Shown here in pieces: positions 20,947-31,653 of a stretch of 64,000 bases of DNA. The DNA lies in assembly GCA_963210315.1 (NCBI GenBank), contig OY723295.1:1590501-1654500 (forward strand), read 5' to 3'. A model generated the notes under the pieces. That model had not been told where the DNA came from. It saw only the letters and a list, made by a program, of their open reading frames with translations, and did no database searches. Source of the stretch: Rhynchopus euleeides (lineage: Eukaryota > Euglenozoa > Diplonemea > Diplonemida > Diplonemidae). Positions within the stretch are counted from its first letter, which is position 1; each line of letters begins with the position of its first letter. A program made the translations under genes and the position numbers.

Positions 20947-23187
20947 GACTAGGACTAGGTCGAGGACTAGTATGAGGGCTGGATCCGAAAAGTCGGCTTT
21001 CGCGAGAAGGTGTCCCACGGGCGTGCTTTTGTCAAAAGGGCGAACGTGTGGCACCGAGCGCGAAACCGCAGATGAGAAGAGAAGAATAGAATTGTGTTGA
21101 GAACGTGAACCACAACCAAAACCAAAACCAAACATAAAATACTATCTGTGGTGGGGATATGGACACCCCACCCCACCACCGCCTCCCGGGTGCGCACTGG
21201 CCGCACTCGGAGATATTTCGATTTGATGATGGTGTTCATTGCGTTGCTGTGCCTTGGAGATGGCCGAACGCTCGTTGAACCCTGAACCCCACCTCCCATC
21301 TCTCCCCACCTCTACGCTAGACGCCGCAGCCTGCTGCGGTGCGAGGGATGAAAGGGGCGCACAACACTTGCTGCGCCCTCCTTTTCACCCCCCCCCCCCC
21401 ACCACCCCCATCTTTTCTTTTCTTGTCTTCTTCTCTTCTGACCTGTGTGTCACGCCGTGCACACACAGACATCAGCTTTCGCATGCAACACGGGTTCCAC
21501 CCCGCTCCCCCCGCCCCACACACAGACCCCCCACACACGCACGCACGCATTGTTGGCCAGGCGGCGCCACATCTGTGGCATCGCGTCGGGCAGAGCCTTC
21601 CCTGCGTCCGCCCCACACAGCGTTGCTTTCTCCACACCAAGTAACATCTGCAACGCTCAGTCAGGGGGGCCAGGGGAGGCCAAGCACCGCACGCATGCCG
21701 GGTGTCGCTGGCCATGTGTGTGTTGTGTTGTGTTGTGTGGTGTGCGTTGTGTGCGGCCCTTGCGCATTCTCTCTCTCTCTCTCTCACGTTTTTGCTGCAG
21801 GGGACAGGGTAGAGGTTGGGGGGTGGGCTTGGCGTGCCCATGTTGCAGCTTGCGCGGCACACGCCCATGTGTATGTGTGTCTGGCGCTTCGTTTTTAAGC
21901 TTTTCAAAACTCAAACTTGCCAGATGAGGTGACATGATGCACGAGCCAACAATTGCAAATATGGCAAATGCACCCACACATACCGACAAAACCTCATACC
22001 GCACCACACCGCCAGAAAACTCTTCGCTTCTGCGGACCACCACACGTCTGGTCTTGCCAGTGGTGGTGGGTGGTGTAGTGGAGCGTGTAGTGTGTAGCAC
22101 GGGCAGGTGGGGGGTAAGGGGGTGGGGGGAACTTCCCCCCCTCCCTTTCCCCTGCGTGCCGTTCTTCTTCTTGTTCCCCTCTTCCTTTGTGAGCCCCTTG
22201 TGCGGTGCTGCGTGAAGGGCAGGCAGTCGCAGCAGAGGTGCAGACGCACCCCTGCGACGCACTGCACCGGCCTGCACCGCAGGGGCAGCTGCTGGGATTG
22301 CGACAACACGCTTCTGGGTTTGTTCCACCTTGTTCCCTTCCCTGCTGTTGCTGTTTTTGCTGTTGTTAACCCACACCACTCGCCGTTTTTCTCGTTTTTT
22401 TTGCATATGCCAAAGCCCAGCCCGTTTCCTGCCCCTCCCCTTTTTGTGCCTGTGATGCCGACGTTGGTTTTGTTGTGCTCTGTGTGTGTCGATGAATGCG
22501 CGCGAAACCAACCAGGCCACAGCATCAAGGGAGCCCAACACAAACACACACAGACCCATTCCGCACCTCGCCCCACACAACCAACATGCCAGTGTGCACG
22601 GTTGTATGTGTGTGCGTGCGTGCGTGCATGTGTGGAGGGTCAACAGCAGGAAGCGGTGCGCCGGAGCACGGCACCTTCCAAACTTACGCATCGCACATTG
22701 CAATTCGCACACAGGCAACGCCGCACAACGCGCTGCCGTGTGCCCCGCGCCGCTCGATTCGATAGCGGCAACGGCCCCCTGGTCGGGAGGGAGGGGGATC
22801 TGCTTGTGCTTTCAGCCAACTTGCCGTTGGCTGTCTTCTTACTTCTACTTCACTTCTTCGCCGCATCTTATATCTCGGGTTCTGTCTCCCAACAACCCCG
22901 TGTCTTCTTTTTCCCATGCCCTCGCTTCTTGGGACCATGCGGGTTGCAACACACCCACACCCACACACCTTCTCGAGAGGGAAGGGGAGGGCGCTTGGGG
23001 AAGAAGACACGGGGCAGCAGGGATGAGTTGAGATTGGGCAACAGTAATACTCCCACCCCCTCACCCCCCTCTCTCCCCTCCCTGCACCCCACCCCTGCAC
23101 AGCCCCACGCTGTGCCCTTTCCACCTTCTTCCCATCCATTCATTTTGCCTGCCCCTACCCTACCACCCCCACCACCCCCAGGCCACC
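20947..23187. other. Gene-free spacer
   Basis: Holds C-runs (21390-21402), CT repeats (21770-21785), CA-rich stretches and a G-run near 22110-22130. The long frame crossing 22107-23381 is Pro/His/Arg-rich, lacks any domain, and overlaps the ankyrin gene in another frame. The end (23040-23187) is a C/A-rich pyrimidine tract closing with CCCCCAG seven bases before the ankyrin ATG, a good splice or trans-splice acceptor. Confidence 0.6.
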
Positions 23188-23877
23188 ATGAGCGACGACA
23201 TCCCCTTGTGGAAAGCCGCCGCCTCCGGCGACCTGGAGCGTGTCCGCGAGCTCCTCTGCTGCGGTGCCGACCCCGACAGCAAACACGAGGGCCAGGCCCC
23301 GCTCATCTTCGCCTCCGCAAATGGCCAGGCCGATGTGTCGCGCCTCCTTATTGCCAACGGGGTCAACGTGATGAGCACTGACACCTTCGACATGACCGCA
23401 CTCCACTGGGCTGTACGCAACACCCACGTCGAGGCTGCCCGCGTCCTCATCGAACATGGCGCACGCACTGATGCGGGATCCCTCCTCTATGGCGAAACCC
23501 CTTGCGATATTGCGCGTGTCCGCGGTGACTATGACATGTGCCAGCTCGTCGTGTGGCGCAACCAAGGCGCGAAGGCCGCCCCTGAGAAGGACACCACCGC
23601 GCCTGCCTCCGGCAACGCGGCGGAGATGAACGCTGCTGCTGTGGAGGCTGCGATGCAGGAGGAGCAGCAGCGCCGCGACAGCGACGCCCACGACAAGGCA
23701 GCCTCTGCCCTGCGCGGGATGCGCGGCAGCCTCGACAGCGGTGCCGAGGCGCTGCCCTCCTCCCCGGGTGCGGAGGCGCCGGCCTCCCCGGCACCGCCGC
23801 TGCCGGAGCGCAAGCGGGTCCCCCCACCTCCAGAGAGGCCTGTGCCGCGCCCCATGACGCCGCCCCGTGTGGTCTGA
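23188..23877 (+). CDS. Ankyrin-repeat protein with proline-rich tail
   Basis: 229 residues, single exon. Four ankyrin repeats cover about residues 5-135 (signature pieces PLWKAAASGDLERVRELL, APLIFASANGQADVSRLLI, TALHWAVRNTHVEAARVLI, TPCDIARVRGDYDMCQLVV). Ankyrin repeats bind partner proteins. A charged, alanine-rich linker and predicted helix follow (about 140-185), then a tail with PPLPERK and PPPPERPVP, which could bind SH3 domains. There is no signal peptide or membrane segment, so it is probably cytosolic. The start is supported by a GCCACCATG context directly after a CAG acceptor. An SH3 protein lies 5 kb downstream, but no link can be shown. No specific ortholog recognised. Confidence 0.85.
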   Translation: MSDDIPLWKAAASGDLERVRELLCCGADPDSKHEGQAPLIFASANGQADVSRLLIANGVNVMSTDTFDMTALHWAVRNTHVEAARVLIEHGARTDAGSLLYGETPCDIARVRGDYDMCQLVVWRNQGAKAAPEKDTTAPASGNAAEMNAAAVEAAMQEEQQRRDSDAHDKAASALRGMRGSLDSGAEALPSSPGAEAPASPAPPLPERKRVPPPPERPVPRPMTPPRVV

Positions 23878-24500
23878 GGTGGGGTGGGGTGGGGTGTGTG
23901 TGGGAGCAGCTTTGCAAACCACCCCTGCCATCCGACTGAGTTGCTGGAAGCGGAGGGGGGGGGGTGGTGTGGTGGCAGCCCCCCCCAAGTAAGATCATTT
24001 TCTTAGATGTTTCTGAAAACAGCCCGGTTTTTTTAGTTTTGGTCTGTGGGGAGGAGACAATGAAATTTGAGGGACTCCGGATGGCTGCAAGGGAGGGGGT
24101 ATCAGATTTCCATCTGTGTCCCCCCTTTGTGGCGTGGGTGTGGTGGGGGGCGGTGCTGTGAACGTGCCACCCCCCCCGACACACAGGGCATTCATGCGCC
24201 TGACGCAAGCAAGCTGCTGGGCGCGGTTCCCACGTTAACCGACACTGCTTGCAACTTCTAAGAAGGAAATGGGCAGTCTGCGTGGGGATATCTCTGACTC
24301 ATCCCCCCCCACTTCCCCCCCGCCCCCTGCCCACACATCGACAGGCACGCCTCTCCCTTGCCAGCAGCTCTCCCTCCCCCGGCGGAGCTGCAAGGAGGGA
24401 ACCCCCCACCTCTGAGAACACAGACACTTCTCCACACCACACCGCCTGCAGGGAGGGCACACCCCCCGCCCCCCACCCCCCCACCACCCCCCCCCCCCGC
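23878..24500. other. Spacer
   Basis: G-runs near 23956-23965, then a C-rich leader (24300-24500) with runs of up to about 13 C leading directly into the ATG of the next gene. No exon recognised. Confidence 0.5.
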
Positions 24501-26405
24501 ATGTCTGCAGCAGTGGGATGCTGCTGCGGGCGGGTTTTTCGCTACACAGAGAGGGACGGTGATGACGATCTCCAGGCTGCCCGGAAGAGGCGCGCCCTCG
24601 TCTTCGGCCTCGCCGGGCTCTGCGTGGGAATCACCATGGCCGCCGTGCCCTTCGAGTCATCCGTTTTCAGCATCGTGTCTGTCGCCACTACTCTCCTCTC
24701 CAGCTCCCTGCTGCTGGGGTGCGTCCTGCTCACCCGCAGCATCACACCCGCAACCCTGGAGCTTGCAAACTACGGCTTCCTCGTCGCTATCCTTTCAGGA
24801 GTGTACATCTCGGCACGCGCAGGGGAGACGGGGTCGTGGCCCTTTCTCGTCATCCTACTGGACCTCGCCCTGGTCAACCGCCTCCCGCACCGCACCACCA
24901 CAGCCACGCTCGTCGCCTCTGTGGCGTGGCTGCTGCTGCTGGAGGTGATGTCCGCGACAGGTTCCTGGCTCCCCGACACGGCGGATATCCCGCACACCTG
25001 CGACTGCGACGACCCCCCCTGCCGGGTGACGACCCTCAACAGCCTCAACCTCCTGCTGCAGAACCTCGTGGTGCTCCTGGTAGACTTCTACCTCACCCGA
25101 GGGTTTGCCGAGGACGCCCTCCGGGAGAAGGCGCGGATGCAGGAGGCCATCGACACTGCGGAGCAGGTCGCTGTGTGCCTCGTCACCTTCGACCTGGATG
25201 CCGCGGGCCGCCTGCTGCACCACAGCCCCCAAGGAAGCCCTCCCGGCTGCCCCGCGGGCCTAACCGAGACGCTGCTGAGGCTGTTACACAACCTGCAGGC
25301 GTACCGGCCATACCTCCCGCAGTCATGCCTGCCAGGCACCTCCTCAGGCACATCCCTCAGGGAAACCGCTGGGGTTTCGCAGGGCGGCAGCGGGGGGGGC
25401 GAGGTGCTGGTGGAGTCGCAGAGCCCCACGGAGGTGCACCAAGGGGGTGGCGGTGGCTTCGGCGTGTCGACCCCGGCAGAGCTTCAGGTGCAGACCCCGG
25501 TGGAGAGGGTGCTGCTGTGCACCGCGGGGTTCCGGGCTGAGCTGCGGCCGCGGCAGTGCAGCCTGGCGGTGCTCAACATGCCGCACACGCTGCGCCGCCT
25601 GGAGGAAAACCCCGAGGGGTTTGCGTCTGCCTTCTCCCTGGTTCTGTCGAAGGTGGTGGCCCACGCCGATGCCAGGCGCGGCATTGTGGACCTCTTCATC
25701 GGGGACCGGATCCACGCATCCTTCAACGCCTCCAGGAGGTGCGCCCAGCATGCAAGCAGCGCGGTTCGGGCGGTCTGCGGGGTGGTTGCGGCACAGCCCT
25801 CCGCGCATCCCCTCGCTGTGAACGGCGGGGTTGCGACGGGGCTCGCCCTATGCGGCGACATGGGGTGTGCGGAGATGCGGCGCTTCTCCGTGATGGGCAG
25901 GCTGCCCACCGTGGCGGCTGGGTTGGAACGCGCCGGGAGGATGCTTGGACTATCCATACTGTGCAGCCAGGCGACACACACCGGCACCCTGCTGCAGCAC
26001 GACACCCGGCTTGTCCCCAGGTATATCCTGCTGACGAAGCCTGGCTCGGCACGGCACGGCAGTGGCCCTTCCCTCCTGGATGCTGATTACGTCACAGCGG
26101 AGCGGTGCACCTCCGACCCGGCGGAGGGGAGGCTTGTTGCGTATGAGGTGGTGCTGGCGCCCTCGGGGCTCTGCTGCGGCACGCCGACGGAGCACACGCT
26201 GCGGCCGGAGTGGATGTATGAGGTGGGGGGGAAGGGGGAAGCCTGGAAGCACCACGACCGTGCGGCGCGCGGCTTTATGAATGGGGGCGATCTGGGTGAG
26301 GTTCGGCAGGTGCTGGAGGCGGAGGGCACGGCCAAAGAGGGTGCGGTTTTTGACACCGCGGTGGCAGCGTACGGCTCGCAGTGCCCTCTGGAGGTGATCT
26401 GCTGA
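24501..26405 (+). CDS. Multi-pass membrane protein with degenerate class III nucleotidyl-cyclase domain
   Basis: 634 residues, single exon from ATG 24501. The N-terminal half has about six hydrophobic segments (for example near residues 30-50, 55-75, 90-110, 115-130, 135-155, 180-200) and a CDCDDPPCR loop. The C-terminal half matches the class III adenylyl/guanylyl cyclase fold: a VLNMPHTL strand where active enzymes have F-x-D-I, FIGDRIHASFNASRRC around the second metal-aspartate position (Asp402), and GDMGCAEMRRFSVMG followed by LERA. The first metal Asp is Asn359, and the purine-binding Asp and catalytic Asn/Arg of the G-D-x-V-N-x-A-x-R motif are absent. It is therefore probably a pseudo-cyclase, a sensor or an allosteric partner. 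A paralog with the same substitutions starts at 62581. It is not a typical two-TM receptor cyclase. Confidence 0.75.
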   Translation: MSAAVGCCCGRVFRYTERDGDDDLQAARKRRALVFGLAGLCVGITMAAVPFESSVFSIVSVATTLLSSSLLLGCVLLTRSITPATLELANYGFLVAILSGVYISARAGETGSWPFLVILLDLALVNRLPHRTTTATLVASVAWLLLLEVMSATGSWLPDTADIPHTCDCDDPPCRVTTLNSLNLLLQNLVVLLVDFYLTRGFAEDALREKARMQEAIDTAEQVAVCLVTFDLDAAGRLLHHSPQGSPPGCPAGLTETLLRLLHNLQAYRPYLPQSCLPGTSSGTSLRETAGVSQGGSGGGEVLVESQSPTEVHQGGGGGFGVSTPAELQVQTPVERVLLCTAGFRAELRPRQCSLAVLNMPHTLRRLEENPEGFASAFSLVLSKVVAHADARRGIVDLFIGDRIHASFNASRRCAQHASSAVRAVCGVVAAQPSAHPLAVNGGVATGLALCGDMGCAEMRRFSVMGRLPTVAAGLERAGRMLGLSILCSQATHTGTLLQHDTRLVPRYILLTKPGSARHGSGPSLLDADYVTAERCTSDPAEGRLVAYEVVLAPSGLCCGTPTEHTLRPEWMYEVGGKGEAWKHHDRAARGFMNGGDLGEVRQVLEAEGTAKEGAVFDTAVAAYGSQCPLEVIC

Positions 26406-29005
26406 AAACTGTAGAGAAACTGATCGATATACCCATCCTGGATTCTACATTCAGGGGAAAACCTACGCCTCGTGTGTCCCCTCATGTGCCTGCCTGTGAT
26501 TCTGTCAACAGGGGGGGGGGGGGAGCAGAGGATCCGCATTTTGATCTTTTGTTGTTGCGGGAGAGGGGGGGGGGGCAGCCACCCCCCTTTTTTACCGTTC
26601 CGGCGTTTGTTGATGCGTTTTTTTGCTGGCGCTTCCCACAAAGCACGCAAAAAAATAGAAGCGATAAAAAAAGAGGGTGATCGAAAAACAAGGGAGGGAG
26701 AAGCGCCGTAACACTACACTTCCCCTCCCCTCCCCCACCCCCTTGCTCGTCCGCAGCACACCTCGGGACTTCTTCTATCGCTTCCCCTTCTCACGATCTC
26801 CGCTCTCAACGGCATTCCACCCATCCTTCTCCTCCGGCCAGTGGAAGCCTCCATCATCCCCTCCTGAATCAATTGTGTGGTTCGTCCCTAGTCCTGACTT
26901 GTCTTTCTCAGTGTGTATGTAGACATGCCAGTGCCTTGCTGCCTGTCTCTCGCGTGTGTGTCCCAAGACTATTCCTCTGTGCCCGCTTCTTTTTCTGCCG
27001 TTCTATCATCAGCGCCCAGAGGTTGCCCATTGGGTGAGTGCGGGTCAGTGCATTGCCATGTTGCCGTGTGGTTGTTCTGATGGAGTTGTGTGTCGGGCTT
27101 ATTTCATGATCTTCCCAATGCAGTGTGCGCGTGTCCAAGCAGCCAAAAAAAATTTGAGGGTCCATCCCATCTGAAATTTCGTTGCACAGTCCTGTGTTTG
27201 CGGTGCACTGTTCTTCTGCACAGAGAGACAAACCACACTCTTTCTTTGGCCCCCTCCTTTCATCAACGAGTTCTTTGGCAAAAAAAAAACAGCCGAGCAA
27301 AAAAAATATCTCCCTTTTGGGGGCCTTCGCTCTGACGTGCCGAAAAAGTGTGACCCCCTCACAAACGGTGTCACACTGGCACAGGTTGCCACAGAGCGAC
27401 AGTCGTCCCCCCCCCCCCCCCGTCTACGCTTCTCTCACCCTTCCTTCTGTCGCTCCTTCCTTTCCCCCTCTTGGGATCTTCTCGCTCAAGGCTTCCGGAT
27501 TCGCTTTCCTCACTACTCCAAAGAGGAGGTCTTCGTGTCAAGCAAGAGTGGGTGGGCAGCTCCATTCGTTCAGCAGGGTGGGGGGCACCGTTAGTTTGTT
27601 GTCTCTATAGGCGGCAAGAAGCGGCAACTACCCCCCACAGCACGGCTGCGGTGAGCTGTGGTGAGCTTTTTTGACGGTTTGAAAAAAGAACAGAGCTGGG
27701 CAGCGCTATTTATATAGGGGGGGGGGTGGCCAAGCAGAACCGACACTGCAAGGCCCAGACTTGATGTAGGGTGTCGTCACACCCGACATCCGCCTGATCT
27801 TCGGTTGTGGCACCCAGGTATTTTCTCATGTAAAAGCGCCCCCTGGTGCCGTCTGCCTCAGGCTTGGCCATCCCGAGATGGCCTTGATGCCCCGTTTACG
27901 CCTGAGGAATTGTCGGGGGAGGAGACCGTCGTTGCATGTTCGAAGCAAGTCGGCATTGGGAGTGGTCATCGTGAGTTGTGTCCGTGCTGATCACACTGCA
28001 ACGCGTTTGGGCAAGAAGTGAAGAGTACCTGAAAGTAGATGTGGCACAACCGCTTTTTCGGGTGTGCCATCAGACCCTCTCTTAGAGGCTTCAGCCAGCT
28101 CCAGCCTCAGAGGCTGTTATCTGAGTGTATACTGTGTCCCTTGCCTTGTTGCTGTGACTGTGCGCACTGATCTGCCGACCTTCATCAGGCAACACCACCT
28201 TGAGTTTGTTCATCCGAGTTTGTCCGCACAAACAACGCCTTGGTTATATCTTTCGGAGTTGGAAACAACCACTGCATTGTGCCAGCCGCGTCAAGGGATC
28301 TGTACAAGGATGCCGAGGCATTTCCCCCTGACTGGGTGCACTCTGCCCAACCTTATCAGATGATGCCAGGCAGTGTCGGGAGATGCCAAGCGGCGTCTGT
28401 GCGGTTGCCACCTTCAGTTTTGTTTGAGGGCGGAATGGCTCCTCCCCTTGTATATACACCTTTGCTTTTCACTTTGCCTGCCCCACTGTTGCCCCTTATT
28501 TTGGGAACCCGAACACACATTGCACTGGCAGACACCCCCCCCTGTGTAAGTTTTTTGTGTTCCTGGTGTGTGGGCGCCACGCATACAGACAGCATCACAG
28601 AGAACCACTCTCCATTGAACCACTCTCCAATGGGGGGTGGTGGCAGCAGGAAAACTGGAATAACACTTCCCTTGGACACACCCCACATCCCACCTCCACA
28701 CAGGACCCGGGTCATACTCCCGATACACACGCGCCGCCGTACTAGAGGGGGCTGGGTTGGGTGAACGGGCATATCCTTAGAAGACCTTTAGAACACAGGC
28801 ACCCTCTCTCTCTCTGGCTGATACACCCCCACCACCCCTTCGCATTGTGGCTTGCTAACCAAGCTCTGTTTTTGTTATTACACTTCGCCCCCCCCTGCTC
28901 GGCGACACACAACCTCTGCAACCCTCGGGACTCAGGCGGTGCAGGCTGTTGCCAAAGCTTCTGTTGCCTGGACAGAGCACACAGCAGCGGAGTCGGTGCC
29001 GGAAA
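26406..29005. other. Long gene-free spacer
   Basis: No domain-bearing frame. Contains G-runs (26512-26523, 27718-27727), C-runs (27407-27421), and a stretch 27700-28400 of non-repetitive sequence in several short frames that may be old mobile-element DNA. The 5' UTR exon of the SH3 gene probably lies at the end of this interval. Confidence 0.5.
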
Positions 29006-30381
29006 ATGGTATGGAGAACACAGCTGATATTCATAGGGCGGTGGTGCTGTTGCATCACAGCACTACACCACCCCCCCCCCCTTCGCTCCCACATCCGTTG
29101 GTTGCTTCAGGGGTTAACAGCTCCCCGAGTGACACTCGCCCCGACCTCTCTCTGTCCAACTTGACTGATTCATTTCTCCCCACCACCACCGCTGACAACA
29201 GGCTCGCAAGTTCTACAAAGTGCTGTACGACTTCAAGGCACAGGGTGAGGTCGAGTTGGACGTCTCCGCTGGAACCTATGTCCTGGCAGGTATGTAAAAA
29301 GCCATGGGGGTGTCAACCGTCCTGCAGGTTGTGGCACTGCGTGACAGAAGTGTGCCTGCCCCGCAAACCTGCATACGTTGTGGTTCTCCCCTGTGATTCC
29401 TCCACACCAGAGGCCAGGGTTGCCTTTAATCCGAGCAGGCAAAAAAACAGCCAGCTTGCGACCCCCCCTCTCTCACGCACTTTGCACAACTTGGCACAGA
29501 ATCCCTCCCCCTCCCCCACACCCACACCACCCACAGCGGAGCACCAGCCTGACGAAGGCGAGGGCTGGCTGCAGGTGCAGATCATCCATGGCGAGCGGAG
29601 CGAAGGGTTTGTGCCATCTGACTACGTGGAGGAGGTGACGGAGCAGGAGGCCCTGTCGTCCTCCCAGGGCGAGCAGGGCAGCGCAAAGCACGGTCCCGCC
29701 CAGCCGCACGCCAACGGGCACCACGGTGCCAGGCACACGGAGGACTCCGCCAGCGACGCCGGGAACGCCCTCAACGGTTCTATCTCCTCGCTGGGGCTCA
29801 GCACTGGGCACGGGCAGACGCAACCCCAGCGCCCAGGCGCAACAACACCCTCTACCCACCAGGGCTCCGCCACGGGGCTGATGGTGTCTGAGGAGGAGGC
29901 GGTGACGGTGAATGCCCGGATCGTCTCGAGTGGATCCGCCCTGCACCAGCCCAGCGAAGCACAGCTGCAGAGCTTCGCGCTGAGCTCCCTGCATACGGAG
30001 GACCGCAGCGGCGTGCACCACCACCACCAGCCCCTGTCGCCGTCTGCAGGGAGCGAGGCGCATAAGCTGCCCCCGCGCGACACAGTCTCCTCCGTGCACA
30101 GCCACACCGGGGGTCTTGTCGAGTCCTTCATGAAGAACGAGGTGTACTTCCGCTCCCTGATGAAGCAGCGGCAGGAGACCTTCATGAGGCTCGACTCCTG
30201 CATCTCCGACACCGCGTCGGAGATTGCGGCCTGCAAGTCGAAGAACTCCCTCCTCGCCAAGAAGGTCCGCGAGCTCGACAACATGATCGAGGAGGACCGG
30301 GCAAAGTGGAGGGGCCGCATCGACGAGGAGAAACGGCTCCTCATGTCACAGGCAAGCGGTGCGATGCGCTACGGCTCCTGA
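29006..30381 (+). CDS. N-terminal SH3 domain protein with C-terminal coiled coil, 3 coding exons
   Basis: SH3 domains bind proline-rich peptides, usually in cytoskeletal or membrane-traffic adaptors. The domain is split by an intron: KVLYDFKAQGEVELDVSAG is on exon 29202-29289 and GWLQVQ...GFVPSDYVEEV on exon 29537-30381, joined across 29290-29536 (GTATGT...ACAG). Reading back, the preceding exon appears to end in ATG at 29006-29008 followed by GTATGG, so the start codon would be the last codon of its exon and the protein would begin MARKFYKV. That gives 311 residues. After the SH3 comes a Ser/Gly/His-rich, probably disordered middle with a short His run, then a basic/acidic coiled coil (about the last 90 residues, VESFMKNEVYFRSLMKQRQE onward). 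The SH3 and 3' exon are firm; the ATG placement is inference. No ortholog recognised. Confidence 0.78.
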
Positions 30382-31305
30382 GAGAGTGGCGGCAGGGGAG
30401 GGTGTGTGTGGCTGCGTCTCTGTGTTGGTGTGAGAGGCAAAAGGAGAGGAGGGATGGCTGCAGCTGTGTTGTTTGCCTCATCTTATTTATTTTCGCACAT
30501 GGCATGTCATGCAGGCTTCGGGGTGGGGTGCGGGGGTGGGGTTTAGCAGGTGATGTTCTGCCATGTGAATTCCTTAGAGTATGGAGTGGGTAGGGGGTGG
30601 GGTGTGTGACGGTGTGTTGAACTAAAAGACAAGCGGTTTGTCTTTTTTTCTTTGCCTTGTGTCTGACGGGACAACACAAAGCGGTGCCCCGCATGAGTCG
30701 GACAGGAGGAGGGGTGGGGGTGGGCCACGCTGGCCGCCGTTCTTCTGATATGGCTTTGTTGCTGCGGGGGGGGGGGTGAGTGGGTTTGTGTAGATTCCTT
30801 TTTAACTCTCGGGTTGCCTTGCCCCTGCTCAGCGCCAAAAAAAATCTTCAGCGAGCCTATGACTGAGTTGGGTTGGGCTGCGAGCGGGAATCCCGCTACG
30901 TCGTGGGAGCCCAGTCTATGTAAAAGGTCGAGACTGCCTCATACGATACACACACACGTCGTCAGGATCATCTGAACCAGTACCCTAACCTGTTCATCAG
31001 ACCAGGTAGGACAGGGGTGGGGAAGTAGGACAACAGGATGTGGTCCTTCTTGTGCATTATGCCTTTGTCCCAAAGGGGAGAGGGGCAGGGAGATGACCAG
31101 TATGGCGCGTGCCTGTGTGGGGGTTGTGCAGAGGTTTCGGAGATTGTGGCTGAGTAAAGAAGTCCCCATCCCCCCCACCCCCCCCGTTCATCCCTGTTCC
31201 CATTCCCCCCCCCCCCCCAGCCTTTCCTCTTGTGTTCCAGGGCAATTCCTAGCTATCGATCCATCGACCCACCAAACACCGGTTTCCCCCCCCCCCCCAC
31301 TTTTT
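30382..31305. other. Spacer
   Basis: Likely 3' UTR of the SH3 gene, then T/G-rich and C-run DNA (31168-31180, 31206-31219). No gene seen. Confidence 0.5.
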
Positions 31306-31393
31306 CCACCGACCCACTGAATTTCTGGGTCGGTGGGTTGATGGGTTGAGGGGATCGCCCCACCAACCCATCAGCCCATCAACTCACCGACCC
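31306..31393. repeat. Competing hairpins upstream of the NLR-like gene
   Basis: CCACCGACCCA (31306-31316) pairs perfectly with TGGGTCGGTGG (31326-31336). The second strand extends (31327-31345) and can instead pair with 31375-31393 over 19 positions with one mismatch. The middle strand therefore has two mutually exclusive partners. It lies about 260-350 bp before the receptor start codon. Confidence 0.6.
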
Positions 31394-31417
31394 ACCGACT
31401 TTGGTTGTGGTGCGACT

Positions 31418-31506
31418 ATGTTCACTACCGTGGCCTCCGGCGGCTGGGGGGCTCCGCCCCCCTGTGGGGTGTGCCTGTCTTGTCACCAAGCCCTTGCGCG
31501 TATGCC
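31418..31506 (+). repeat. Dispersed repeat family A, copy 2
   Basis: Same block as 7348-7436 and 56583-56680, ending CCTTGCGCGTATGCC. It is closest to copy 3, lacks the CAGACCC segment after the GC hairpin, and ends about 150 bp before the receptor ATG. Confidence 0.65.
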
Positions 31507-31653
31507 GGGGTGCACCCCCTCTGTTGGTGGTTCACTTAAGATGCACATACAACGTGCAGGCAGTGCATATTTCACAGACACGTATTCGGAAGCACTATAT
31601 ACAAGCAGAACGCACGAAGGGTGTGTGCAGAGCACAAGAAACCTGTGGGCGGG

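Noticed and set aside
19069..21135. - strand frame of about 690 codons opposite the alpha-dioxygenase
   Set aside because: Arg/Leu/His-rich shadow of a GC-rich gene; the + strand has the full heme-peroxidase motif set.
22107..23381. Long + frame overlapping the start of the ankyrin gene
   Set aside because: Proline- and histidine-rich low complexity from CA/CC tracts; the ankyrin frame overlaps it with a clear domain and start context.
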